A stretch of DNA of 64,000 bases from Azolla caroliniana. Taxonomy: Eukaryota > Polypodiophyta. The notes beneath the pieces are model-generated. The model was not told the origin of the DNA and made no database searches. It saw only the letters and a list, made by a program, of their open reading frames with translations. Below, piece by piece: positions 9,301 to 20,460 of this stretch; position 1 is the first letter of the stretch; every line of letters begins with the position of its first letter. Both the position numbers and the translations under genes were made by a program. The DNA is taken from contig JBHGNT010000022.1 of the NCBI GenBank assembly GCA_043228905.1, forward strand, positions 4,464,001 to 4,528,000. The letters run 5' to 3'.

Positions 9301-12060
9301 ACCGGATGAACCCTAACTATGCAGAAAAGGTTAAAGAGGAAATTGACAAGTTGCTTCGGGTCGGTTTTATCCGACTAGTGAAAAAAGCTACATGGTTAAG
9401 TCCCATAGTCGTCGAGCCAAAAGAATGGTAAGATCCAGGTGTGCGTCGATTACCGGAAACTCAATGCGGCAACAGTGACCGACACCTTTCCACTTCCATT
9501 TACGGATGGAGTGCTGGACGCGGTAGCCGATCATGAAGTGTGTAGCTTCCTAGACGGTTTCAGCGGCTACAATCAAATAAGGATGCACCCTGACGACCAA
9601 GACAAGACGACGTTCTTCACCGAATGGGGAGTTTTCGTCGCAGTGGTAATGATGTTCGGGCTCAAGACCGTGCCGACAACCTTCCAATGAATAATCATGG
9701 AAATATTTGGCGAGTTCATTCCGGCATTCATGCAGGTATTTCTGGATGACTTCACCATGTATAGTCGAGAAGGAGAGCATCTCCAACACCTCCAGCTGTG
9801 TCTTGAGAAATCCAGGAGTTATTGGTTAAGCCTAAATCCAGCAAAGTGTGTGTTCGGAGTAACAAGCGGTGCATTGCTGGGCCATCTTGTCAACAAGGAC
9901 GGGATCGCGGTAGACCCCGATAAGGTCAAAGCAATCTTAGAGGCACCAACGCCATCCACGACCAAAGCTTTGAGTCGGTTTCTAAGGCAAATCCGATGGC
10001 ATAGCCGGATGCTCCGGTATTTGGCCGATCTTGCTACACCATTGCATGTTGCGGTTCACCAGACACCGTTTCAATGGACAAATACGGAGGATGAGGCTTA
10101 CCGGGCACTGAAAGTACTACTATCACAAGCACCGGTGGTGCAACCACCGGACTGTTCAAAAGAATTCCACATGTTCGTTGATGCGTCTGACATAGCAATT
10201 AGCAGCGCACTAATGCAACTGACCAAACCGAAATGGTACCGACCGGTTTATTATGCTAGCCGGAAGCTATCCCAGGCCGAACGAAATTATTCAACAACGG
10301 AAAGAGAAGCCTTAGGGATGATTTAGAATGTTACAAAGTTCTGGCACTATTTATTGGGAAGGAAATTTTCATTTCATGTCGACCACTCAACGCTATTATA
10401 TTTGGTCTCAAAGGCATCGCTCACCGACAAGTTGGCTCGATGGACATTGTTGCTACAAGAGTTTGAGTTCGAAATATATCATCGTCCAGGAATACAGCAT
10501 GCGGTTGCCGATTATCTGAGCTGGTTAGATTCCGGTGAGACTGGTGATGGAGTCCCGGATGAGTTTCCAGATGCCGAGTTGTTTAAAGTAACAACAGAAA
10601 CGACAACCGATAGCACGGTAGTCGACGAAGAAAAATGGCTAACCAACATGCATCAATTCCTAAGCACGGAACTCGCACTAGAGGAGATGAACCGGGATGA
10701 GCGGAAGCGGTTAGCGGTACAAAGCCGACATTTTTGTCTACTACAGGACACCCTGTACCACAAAGGTGCGGATGGCATATGGCTGCGAGCAGTGTGAAGC
10801 GACGAAAAGGACACAATATTACGAGAAGCGCATTGTGGCATTGCTGGAGGGCACTATGCCGGGGACACTACAGCAAGAAAGATATGGCACAATGGGCTAT
10901 GGTGGCCGACGACACTAAAGGACTCGGTCCGGTACGCAAAATTCTGTGATTTATGTCAACGGATAGGCCAACCAACAGAACAGGCAAGGATGCCTCACCA
11001 TCCGGTGCTACCGTTAGAGCCATTTCAAAAATGGGGGCTCGACTTCGTTGGGCCGTTTAAACCTCTGGCAATGAGAACCGGCAACAGATATGTTATAGTC
11101 ACCACAGATTATTGCACCAAGTGGGTAGAAGCTAAGGCGTTGCAGGATAACACTGCGGCATCAACGACAAAGTTCTTATATGAGTACATCTAGTGCCGAT
11201 ATGGATGTCCGATCGAGTTAATTAGCGACCAAGGCGGACATTTTCTCAGTCAATTTGTGGAAAGCTTAATAACATTCTATGTCGTGGTACACAAGCACAG
11301 TACCCCTTATTATCCACAGGCCAAATGACTGGCCGAATCCATGAATAAAACACTCCAAAACATCCTGCGAAAGATCGTCAATGAAAACCGGACCGATTGG
11401 GACACCAAGCTGCATAGTGCATTATGGGCATACCGGACAGAATACAAAACGAGTACCCGGTCAACACCATTCCGGTTAGCATTTGGGCTGAAGGCAGTAA
11501 TGTCGATCGAATTTCAGGTTCCGAGTTTGTGGATACAAGTTAGAGAACGGCTAACTGAAAAGGAATCGGAAAATATCTAGTTAGCCGCATTATGCGAACT
11601 CGAGGAGCATCGGATAGCAAGTCTCATGTAGTTGGAACTGGAGCAGCGACGAAGGAAGGCATTTGTCGATCGACACCGGAAGGGCAATGAGAAGATGTTC
11701 GGGATTGGCTGGCCGGTACTCGTGTTCCAGACCCGGATGGGTCAGATGCCGGGAAAGCTATAGTTCCGGTGGACCGGACCGTATTGGATAACGTGGGAAT
11801 TCAATAGTTCATACCAACTCGGAACGCTCGCCGGTAAGATCATGGGCAAATGGGTCAATGGGTTTCGACTCAAACCATATTGTGGACCTATGCCATAGAA
11901 TCCGTTCGAGCAGACGGAGGTTGATACAACAGTAGGAATCAGGAAAAAAGTACCTGACAGTCAGGCAGAACCGGTGTTACCGGATAATGACAAACAGGTG
12001 GCCGGAAAACGTGAATATGGGGAAATACCGGGATATGGACCCGGTGCTTCCGGTTAACTA
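6327..12060 (+). pseudogene. Gyp-J gag-pol, decayed relative of Gyp-M
   Basis: Collinear with the intact Gyp-M gag-pol. The start MTRPTND is at 6327. The gag domain follows (FQYPKCRDDPDAEAHV at 6850; FLQFFNKEVDQREMVSLFY at 7075), then a zinc knuckle near 7983 (YYYCQQEGHYSNQC, first Cys mutated). Protease lies at about 8486 (ILDGGSGVNVISLRT), RT at 9440-9780 (VDYRKLNAATVTD; FLDGFSGYNQIRM; VFLDDFTMY), and RNase H at 10170-10520. The integrase zinc region is at 10830-10970 and the core at 11030-11350 ([18 protein letters not shown]). Stops and frameshifts recur about every few hundred bases, for example TGA at 7018, TAG at 10324, TGA at 10796 and TAG at 11191. It cannot make a polyprotein. It sits inside the Cop-A RT. 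Confidence 0.9.
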
Positions 12061-12071
12061 AAACTCAATTT

Positions 12072-12115
12072 GAAAAAAGAAAAAAAAGAAAAAAAAGAAA
12101 AAGAAAAAAGAAAAG
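12072..12115 (+). repeat. A-rich tract between Gyp-J gag-pol and ORF2
   Basis: A run of A with scattered G between the gag-pol end and ORF2. Gyp-M has a pure poly(A) run at the same place (minus strand, 42994-42959). The rest of 12061-12266 holds no coding signal I can support. Confidence 0.7.
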
Positions 12116-12266
12116 TCATCATGCAGAGGCGAGGAATGAACAGGCACTTTGAAAAGGTGTGGTGGGTGGCTAATTAAAACCCTTTAAAAAAGGCGCACCA
12201 TGTGTCAATCGACTACTATATTAGTATAGGACGGGCATGCACGAGAATCAAGAAAAGGCGCCACGC

Positions 12267-15200
12267 ATGGAGAAAGAAAACCTTCGCCGCGCAGAGTCCC
12301 TTTCATTTCGCGAACACAGAGATCTTAGCGCACACAGGTGATTACGAGTGATCAGGCGAGAGCACGCAGAACACACAAGCGCACCAATCTTACCACAACC
12401 TACCAACTCCAACGACGACATGGAATGCATGGTACTCTCAGAAGCGGCTAAGAAATGGCTAAAGCAACACAATCTAGAGGGATTCTTGAGGATAGTCGAA
12501 GCACCGCCACAAGGAGATGCGGAAAATATCGTCAAAGACATCGACACGGAGGTCATCACTGAGGAAGCCATCCGAGCCCTGACCAGCTTACCAGAAGGGG
12601 GAATATACTCGATCAACAACCCTTCACAGGAGCTACTGACGAGGTATTTTGGTGAATACTCCCTGGGCAGCAAGGTGTACCGCACACAAGGCTGTGAAGA
12701 CCTATTGTTTCGGGAAATTGCTCGGGTACTCCACGAGTATGGTCATGTATACCCCCGACCACCTGCTATGCCCAAGAATAGAGCCAGTTTGATCATAGCT
12801 ACCTACGACGGAGTACATGTGGATTGGCCGGTAATGATCGCCGACGGCCTAAGCGTTGCCATCATCTCAATAAAAGATGGCAAAAAGATGTGGACAGCAG
12901 TGGCGCAATGGCTCACTCTGTTAGCACCGCCAGTGGAGCCCATGAAACAAAGGAAGAAGGGAAGACCGACATAATCTACCCCCAAAACAGCTTCAAAACG
13001 GTAGCAACTCCTGGCTACCCAGGCCAAGGAATGGCCAAATCGGAAGCAGGCGACAGAGAAGGAGGATTCAGTGCACACCTCGGGGAGACCTTTGAAAATC
13101 AAGTTGCGCTTGACAGAACAACAAGCAAAACAGCAACCGGAGAAAATGCAAGGGTAGGACCCCTTGGCAGCGTTAATCAACAACAATACCTTGGAGGAAG
13201 AACAACAGGAAGACAAGCCTACAGAGACGTTGTTACGTCGTCGCAAGACAAGTGAAAAGGGCCACGAAGGGGGAACATCAAGGAAAATGGAGGATATTAT
13301 ACTAGAAGCCCTCCTTGAGGAGCCGCAGCCTAGGAAGGTGGCAGAACTAGCTCAACAAGAATCGGGGACGGAGCATTTGGTGCGGCAGGACATCGCGAAA
13401 CCAGCAGTCCAGGACACGGTAGTACCGGTGAATCAAGAACCGGTCATTGAATTGCCGGTGTCGCCACCGCAATAGCAACAGCCCGAATCGGAACGATTGC
13501 TCGACATAACCATCCATAATAGACTCTTGGCCAGTGAAGAAGCTATCCCACGACCAGAACCGGCACGACAACAAGGCACCGATAGTTAATGGCTACGGTG
13601 GATATCATAACAAGTAGCCGGTGTCGTCTGCCAGTTAGAAGTAGAAGAGAAAGCGCAGGAAGATCGGTTGCGAGCCAGAACCGAGGAATTAGAGATGGCC
13701 CAATCAAGAATCCGGAGCATGGAGGAAGACATAGAGAAGGCCAGAATAGAAATGGCCAAGTTGTTCATAGAAGGACCACAAAAATCGAAACCGGTGGCTC
13801 TGGTAACTTTACAGAACAATCAGACCCCGGTGACTGAGGCAGGCCCGGATACTCATAAAACATCAGCACAGGAGCTTGCCACATTAAGGGAAGACCTGGC
13901 AACACAAGAAGCTTTACGAGCCAGGGAACGAGAATTGAAAAAAAGTGACGGAGGAGGAATAAAGGAGGACGACCGACAGCCTTCGCCGAAGAGAGGAAAG
14001 CTTGAGAAAAGGTCATCAAGCGTATGACCGGCTGAAAGAAGAGAAAGAAAAACTCCTACAACAAAAAGAGAAACTCTGACGGACGACAGAAGTGGAGATT
14101 GAGCGCCTCAAAGAAGAGCTCTAGCAACAAAAAGACCGTCAGGACCGTGCTCGCCGGCTTATCAATCAAAAGCTAAAACAGAAAACTGACGACTTCGACC
14201 GACTGCACCGGGATTATAAGCATTTGGATGTTGATCATAAGAAATTGATTACTGAAAGTGACCGGCAGTAGGAAAAGTGCAGGGAACTCTGGCAGGAAAT
14301 TAACCGGATAACATCGGCATTGATGGACGAGCAGTCGAAGGGAGCCGAAGCAGCTAAACAACTGGCGGAAGCACCGAAAGAGCGACTGGACCTGCAAGTG
14401 AAGCACCATGCGGAAATAGAGCGTGCTACAATGACTCTGAACAGAGTTTAGACGACCTATTAGACCCAACTCATGCACTACAGAAGCCAAGAAGTGGCAA
14501 CCGCGAACCTGATCAAACAATTGAAGGATGAAAAACAGGCCGCGGAGAACAATTCGAAGATGGGGTTGGGGCAGATCCGGGATATCGTACTAGCATGGAG
14601 GAATCGAACGAAGCAATTAGTGGAAGAAAGCTCAGTACAGTGGTGGTGTAAGTGGGCTAAGCAGGCAGTGGAGCTACAATTGTTGCGGGCAGATGCGAAA
14701 AACCGGCGGAAAGAGGGCGACGAAGTTTACATCCTGAATAAGGAAAGCATCGAAGAGATAAAGGAAGAACTGTCAGATGATTTCATATCCTTGGTTAATG
14801 AGTAGAGGGTGGCGGTATGCCAGTTGGTGCCACAGCTGGATGATGACCAGCTGGACAAGCAACTCCGTTTTGAAAAGTACGAATGGGGATGGCGATGGCA
14901 AGAATTGGCCAAGAAAACTGCGGCAATTAGCATCAGTGACGAGGAGCCATCTTTAGAACAAATGCTGATTAAAGCCAGGGGAAGCCAACTAGATAGTACT
15001 CAGGAGGAGCCGCTAAAGGAAGGTCATCCACAGGAACCGGTGCACGCCGGACAGCAGAACCAGGAGACGTCAGGACGAGTAGAACCGGAAAAGGAGGAAG
15101 AGCCAGTAAGAACAGTAGAGCAGGAAAAGGAGGAAGAGCCAGTAAGACTAGTCGAGCGGGAAAAAGAGGAAGAGCTAGTCAGACCAACAGAGCCGTAGGA

Positions 15201-15522
15201 AACGGATGTCAACCAGAAGCAGCCACAGCTGGAGCCAGAGCGGCAACAAGTAGAGCCGGAAAAGGAGGAAGAGCCAGTAAGACTAGTCGAGCGGGAAAAA
15301 GAGGAAGATCTAGTCAGACCAACAGAGCCGCAAGAAATGGATGTCAACCAGAAGCAGCCACAGCTGGAGCCGGAGCGGCAACAAGAGCAGCTAAAGGAAC
15401 AACAGAAATCGGGCCCACAATAGGAGGAGGAACAACAACAGCAACAGATGACAAAACAGCTTCCCGAAGAACCATAGGAACCCATAGATAAAAGCATTCT
15501 GGACATTTTGGAGGATGAATGA
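12267..15522 (+). pseudogene. Gyp-J ORF2 remnant (same as Gyp-M ORF2)
   Basis: Begins MEKENLRRAESLSFRE at 12267. The clearest block is at 12421-12974 (MVLSEAAKKWLKQH; TEEAIRALTSLPEGG; FREIARVLHEYGHVYPRPPA; ATYDGVHVDWPVMIADGL). It aligns closely with Gyp-M ORF2. The rest encodes a long Glu/Lys/Arg/Gln-rich coiled coil (13660-14800) and a C-terminal region of repeated EEEPVR-type units (15080-15330). Several in-frame stops (12972, 13473, 14451, 14803 and others) break it. Its survival in two diverged elements argues that ORF2 is a regular part of this family. No function can be assigned. Confidence 0.8.
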
Positions 15523-15574
15523 AGCCGGATTGTGGGAGTTGACGTACAAGGTACTGTCCCACGGGCGTGCCATG

Positions 15575-16037
15575 TGTTAACCGGCCGGCAAGGAAAGTCT
15601 AGAATGGAAGAAGGGGATAATTAATAACCGGGAGTTGATTATACATATAATATATAATTATTATGATTTTGAGAAGCAAACAGACGGACCCGGAATCGGT
15701 ATGCCGATCCGGATCCGGACCGGTTCATAGCCCATTTCTGGTTGGCACCGGTTTGTACCTAGAGCCGGAGACCTATAAAAGGGCCCGGTTAGATTGTAAT
15801 CAATGGCGGATAATTAATAGAGTTTTGTTGTTCTGTATCTTAATCATTGTTAATTACCGTTCTACGCTAAGTGTAATTTATCCTACGCGTGAATTGTGAC
15901 TAATGATCTTGCCGCTTAGTAACCAATTAGGGTTTCATTAATAGTCGGTCTAACTTTATCTCACCGCAACAGCCCTTTGGTGAAGTGTCTCAAAGGGACA
16001 CCCTGTGTTAGGCCATTTTCCGGCCCTAGCGATGACA
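15575..16037 (+). repeat. Gyp-J 3' LTR (463 bp)
   Basis: TGTTAACCGGCCGGCAAGG to CTAGCGATGACA. It has a TATA-like CCTATAAAAGG at about 15771-15781. Related to the Gyp-M LTR at both ends. The bases before it (CCCACGGGCGTGCCATG) are not a polypurine tract. It ends inside the Cop-A RT codons for KYNTDG. Confidence 0.9.
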
Positions 16038-18894
16038 CCGTCGGTGTTGTATTTCACCTTAAACGCCCATCTACATCCAATCGGCTTTACACCCTTCGGT
16101 GCGTCAACCAAGTCCCAAGTCTCATTGTCCATTAATGCGCGCATCTCTTCCTCCATCGCGGCACGCTAGTTTGCGTCTTACGCCGCTTCTACATAGCTCT
16201 CCGGCTCACACACTTCCGCCACTGGTGTCATGTATGCATAATGGTGCGCCATGTACTCATTGTACTCGTACCTCTTTATGGGGTTCTTCAGGTGGGTAGA
16301 TCGGCGTAATTCGTGATTACCCGATTTCAAGGCCTTCTCGGCCAATATCGATGTCTTCTGTGGAGATTCCTTTTCGATTGGTTCGAAATCCGACTAGCTC
16401 TGGTTTGACTCGGCACTGTCGAAATCGTATTCCGACATTTTCTTCTTCCCTTTTTCTTTACGCGTAAACCGTCTCCTCAGTTCTTTACTCGGGCACAACA
16501 CGGTCGAGTCTCCTCTACTCGTCGACTCTTCATTTGGTTGGCCATCTCGGCGCAACCCCTCATTTGGCCCATTTACCCGAAATGAGATCGGACTCTCTGT
16601 CAAAGCTCTGATATCCTCATCACGCAAAGGCATCTCAACCTTGGTGATCTCTTCTTCAGAATTCGGAATGGAGTTATCAGCGATTGGAGGCGAAGGCAAT
16701 TACCACAAAGCGGACTCGTTGAAGACGACATTTCGGCTTACACGAACTTCCTTCATTCAAGGGTTATAGCACATATACCCCTTTTGGTCGTCTGAATAGC
16801 CGACTAATATGCACTTTTCGGCTTTGGCGTCGAGCTTCCTCCATTTCTCCTTTGACACATGCACGTACGAGATGTTGCCGAAAATCCTCAAGTGTGCCAA
16901 GTTTGGCTTCTTTCCGAAATACAACTCGTGTGGCGACACTCCTCCATTAGTAGAGGTTCGATTCTAAAAGTAAACAATTGTCCTTACGGCTTCATCCCAG
17001 TAAAACTTCGGCATATGCTTCTCTTCAAGCATTGCCATGGCCGCTTCTTCGATTGTCTGATTCTTCCGTTCGGCTACATCGTTCTGCTCCGCCATATATC
17101 TACACGAGAATTCGCGCCGAATTCCCTCCTTTTGTAGATAACTCGTGAACTGGTCGGAGAAGTACTCCTTCCCGCCATCGGATCATAGGCACTTGATCTT
17201 ACGACATGTTTCATGTTCCACAAAGTTTTTCACCTTCAAGAACCACGCGAAAACTTCGCTCTTTTTCGCGATCAAGCACGCCCAGGTATGCCGAGTGAAG
17301 TCATTGATGAAGGTTACGAAGTAACAGATTCCACCGAAACTCATGTTCTGTGCCGGTCCCCACACATCCGAATGGATCAAATCTAGCAGATTTCGACTAT
17401 GATTACGCTCATTGGGGAATGGCAGTCGGTGCTGCTTCTTGAGTTGGCAGGCTTCGCAGACTTGGCCATTACGGCCCCGAAATTTCGTCTGCATTTCAAG
17501 AAGCTATGGGAAGTTAACATGGCCGAACCGCTTGTGCCACAGGTCGATGTCTGACTCAACCTTCTGTTCTCTACCGAACAACGCGGTTCCTGCTTGATTG
17601 GTGTCGAGGATGACCATCCTCCTTTCTCGACGCCCTTGCGTGATAACATGGCCTTCCTCTTCTATGTAGCACTTGAGGTGTGTGAATCGAACTTGCATCC
17701 CCTAGTCGACGATCTGACCGATCGACACCAGGTTCTTGGTTATTTTTGGGACGTGCAACACGTTCATAAGTTTCCCTTTGTGCCCGACGTGGCTGAGAGG
17801 AACTTCTCCAACATGTTTGATGGTATGCGGAGTGTCGTCTCCCGTTTCGACCACTCCTTGTTTTTCTAGTTTCTCCAAGTACGAGAACCATTCCTCATGA
17901 CATGTCATATGATTTGACGCTCCGGAATCAACAAACCACACCTCGCTCGATTTCGAGGTGTTCATGGACATTTAATTGGCCTTGTGCTTCATCATGAAGG
18001 TCGGGCCCAATCCATATCTGGCTCGTTCGCAGCCTTCGGCGTAGTGCGATTTCTAACGGCTTCTTGCGTCTCTTCCGCTCGATTCGGCTTTGTTCGAATT
18101 GGCTCTCTTCTTCCAACACTTGCTCTCCTTGTGGCCTTTCTTGCCACAGTACCAACATTCCATCACGGCCTTCTCTTGCCAGCTTCCGGCGCCGCTGTGA
18201 CTCCCCCGACAATTCGATTATGCTGGACGTTCTCCATTGCGTGCCGATCCGCCGCGACTACGGTGCCTATCTTCCTCCATGTACAACATCTTGTTGTCGT
18301 TGTGCGTACTCGATGACGCAACCGCATGATTTTCCTCCACGAGCAACATCGACTGAAGCTCGAAGAACGAAGCCGTAATCTCCCTTGTGTAAACCGCCAT
18401 TCGGAATGCTCTGAACTTTCACGTTAACCCTCCAAGACAAACCTGCCCCATTTCATCTTCCTCGACGTTCACTTTGACGGAGGCAAGGGAATCGCACAGA
18501 TCTCCTTGATTCAGGCCGTGTAATTAGCCATAGACAGATCTTTCTATCGGACATTGCTGAATTCTTGTCTAAGCTGCAGCTTCCTAGCCATTGTGCTATC
18601 GGCGAAAATCCTCTTGAGATTCGTCCACACGTCCTTTGGCGTCTTAGCATCCCGAATGTAGCTCAAGAGCAGGTTGCTCACACAGGACGCGAAGCAATAA
18701 AGAAATCTGCTTACTGCTTGTTCCCACGCCGAAAAATCTTTGTGCGTTGATTCAGGTGCTGCAACATTAGCTCCTTCAACATAACTCCAGTAACCATGAC
18801 CAAGAAAATACTAATGCAACTTGTACGACCAAGATGCGTAGTTGCTCCTACCGAGCTTCTCCGTCAATAGCGAGTTTCCCATTCCTCTGTCCAT
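16038..18894 (-). pseudogene. Cop-A gag-pol, 5' two thirds
   Basis: Minus strand, gag start at 18894 (MDRGMGNSLLTEKL). In order: gag (18894-18240), a zinc-knuckle region near 18160 (CWYCGKKGHKESKCWKK type), protease at about 17930 (FVDSGASNHMTCHEEWF, complete DSG), and pre-integrase at 17700-17500 (DIDLWHKRFGHVNF). The integrase core is at 17390-17080 (DLIHSDVWGPAQN; FINDFTRHTWA), then the post-integrase region 16940-16757 (ELYFGKKPNLAHLRIFG) and an acidic linker 16699-16394. RT begins at 16160 ([19 protein letters not shown]) and stops at 16038, where Gyp-J is inserted. The second catalytic integrase Asp is present near 17180 (SDGG), unlike Cop-K. Many stops and frameshifts. Confidence 0.85.
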
Positions 18895-18949
18895 ATTGTT
18901 GTCTTATCGCAAGCTTATTTGTCACCTGCAGAGGAGTCTCAACCTTCGC

Positions 18950-18961
18950 GCTCTAATATCA
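18950..18961 (-). other. Cop-A primer binding site
   Basis: Minus strand TGATATTAGAGC, a decayed initiator tRNA-Met primer site touching the 5' LTR at 18962. Confidence 0.7.
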
Positions 18962-19378
18962 TGTAAAAGAATACATGTGCGGAAGCGTATGCGTAAGACA
19001 CTAAGTACACGGTTCGGAAGTACGACAATTCGGTAAAACATAGAAATCACATAGAAAGAGAGGGAGAGAGAGAGAGAGAGAGCAGAAACTATATTAAAAA
19101 ATTCTTTGTATGTTCTCTGTACATATTTCATGCTTAGTGAGCACCTTTTATAGAAGCCCCGACTATTGGGTTGACACAAGTACCGATAGTACTTGACCGC
19201 TCATAAATGAGCCTTCTACACTAACTCCCAAAACTATTCCTTACGAGGAATAACGTTCTAATGGCCTTTCGATTTAAACACCAGCACGGACATATTTTGC
19301 GTATGGTTTTACGCACCCAGTTTATGTACTGGGTTACACACCCGTTTACGCACCCAATGTTGAGCTTGTCTCTGAACA
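18962..19378 (-). repeat. Cop-A 5' LTR (417 bp)
   Basis: Minus strand TGTTCAGAGACAAGC (19378) to TCTTTTACA (18962). It is the partner of 4266-5171 by sequence and by the shared TSD ATATC (19379-19383). It shows the empty target of solo-S (GGAATAACGTTCTAATGG). A GA microsatellite lies at about 19061-19082. Confidence 0.85.
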
Positions 19379-19383
19379 ATATC

Positions 19384-19569
19384 CTATTATTCCTCTTTTT
19401 CTGTGGGACATTAAAGTACCCATCTAAATCATACAGTCGAGTACTTATTATATTTCGAAATTTACATACGTTTATATGCACATTAAGCCTTGTTCATGTG
19501 CATCCTTGCACATCCCCATTCGCACGCGTCGGGCTTCCTTTCTCCCGGTGGCCGGAATCCCTCACGACA
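19384..19569 (-). repeat. Gyp-T 3' LTR, proximal part
   Basis: Minus-strand LTR start TGTCGTGAGGGATTCCGG at 19569. It continues across the Cop-A insertion at 4265. The bases just outside (minus strand, CGGCACATGCCGGAGG, then GTTTGGTGGGGGTGGA) contain the probable polypurine tract and match the same position in LARD-1 and LARD-2. Confidence 0.75.
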
Positions 19570-19642
19570 TCCACCCCCACCAAACCACATATCCTCCGGC
19601 ATGTGCCGATCTAGTGAAGCAATGGGGATTCCGGGTCATTCC

Positions 19643-19786
19643 TCACTTTTCCTCTTTCGATCCATCTTCCATTGGGTCTCCTTCTAGCTCCTCAGCCTCG
19701 TTGTCTTCTTCTTGTACCTCCGGATCTAGATTGGGTTTGTGTCGCTTCTTGAAGGCCTTTATCTGCTTTCCCGCAACTGGCACCGC
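19643..19786 (-). pseudogene. Gyp-T pol C-terminus
   Basis: Minus strand encodes AVPVAGKQIKAFKKRH followed by an acidic tail ending at the stop at 19643. It is the last part of pol after integrase, continuing the frame that reaches 37925 on the other side of LARD-1 (ATYHLSEFDKTR). I see no chromodomain here. The 73 bases from the stop to the LTR hold the 3' untranslated region and the PPT. Confidence 0.7.
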
Positions 19787-19899
19787 TGTCGTGAGGTTGC
19801 GTGTCCAATGGGAGAAATTGTGAAATAGTGTAGTTCCATGCACATTACACAAACGATTATAAATATGAAAATTATCCTAGGGCCTAGTGGCATTCGAGT

Positions 19900-19966
19900 G
19901 GAAGCAAGATTTGAACCTTGCACCTCCAAGATAAAAGACATTTATCTTACCATTAGGGCTACTACC
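19900..19966 (-). other. tRNA-like module (A box and B box) in LARD-1 5' LTR
   Basis: On the minus strand: TAGCCCTAATGGTAAG (fits a tRNA A box and D arm), then GATAA-ATGTCTT-TTATC (a 5-bp stem with a 7-base loop, GTC in anticodon position after T33), then GCAAGGTTCAAATCTTGC (a perfect 5-bp T-arm stem around a B-box-like TTCAAAT loop). The spacing is that of a tRNA except for a long variable region (TTGGAGGT). No acceptor stem pairs, so it is not a normal tRNA gene. Homologous modules are at 22561-22627, 59191-59255 and 60598-60660. An internal Pol III type 2 promoter is an inference. Confidence 0.55.
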
Positions 19967-20152
19967 AAGTACTTTAAATAATACATATTTCTTTTCATAT
20001 TCAAAAGGCATAGGAAAACAACCATACAAAACCGTGTACACAAAACCATGTTCCAAGCCCATGGTTTTGTGCATGCCACAAGAAAAACTGTGTGCCCAAA
20101 AACCATGGGTTCAAGCCCATGGTTTTGTGCATGTTAGAAGCATGGATAGACC

Positions 20153-20160
20153 TATAAAAA
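20153..20160 (+). promoter_or_regulatory. TATA-like box in LARD-1 5' LTR
   Basis: TATAAAAA, preceded by CC, in the second half of the LTR at the expected distance from the leader. The 3' LTR keeps it (CCTATAAAAACCC at about 22733). Confidence 0.45.
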
Positions 20161-20426
20161 CCCTCGTAAGGCTTGTGTAAAAGGGGGCTCAATATGTGAT
20201 ATCATTATCATCACCATCAATATAATCTTCTTCTTAATATTCTTCTTGAAATCTATCTTCTTCTTGAGTCTAAATATCTTTGTTTTTTTAAATGTAACAT
20301 TGGTTTCCTCGACTGTAACATCCACATCGTCGTCTTTTCGACAAACTCATGAACGTCCTCCCTAGTCCGTGGCCCCGGTGGTCCTGCTCAAGTAGCACAC
20401 GCACGGGAGCATCTTCGCGACATCAT

Positions 20427-20443
20427 TTGGTGAACCCGACATG
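20427..20443 (+). other. LARD-1 primer binding site
   Basis: TTGGTGAACCCGACATG four bases after the LTR. LARD-2 has the same site with one change (ACGTG) at 59793-59809, so it is a conserved group feature. Confidence 0.6.
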
Positions 20444-20460
20444 AAGAGCAATAGGGGAGG

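Larger units (their letters stand above)
19787..20422 (+). repeat. LARD-1 5' LTR (636 bp)
   Basis: TGTCGTGAGGTTGCG to ATCTTCGCGACA. It includes a TATA-like box (20153-20160), a doubled 'aagcccatggttttgtgcatg' unit (20055-20135) and the antisense tRNA-like module at 19900-19966. The 3' LTR is split into 22426-22823, 28458-28485 and 37761-37924. The flanks are a 4-bp imperfect TSD, CCGC (left) and CTGC (right). Confidence 0.85.

Noticed and set aside
19900-19966. A true tRNA gene
   Set aside because: No acceptor stem pairs and the variable region is too long. Only the A-box, anticodon-like and T-arm parts are tRNA-like.
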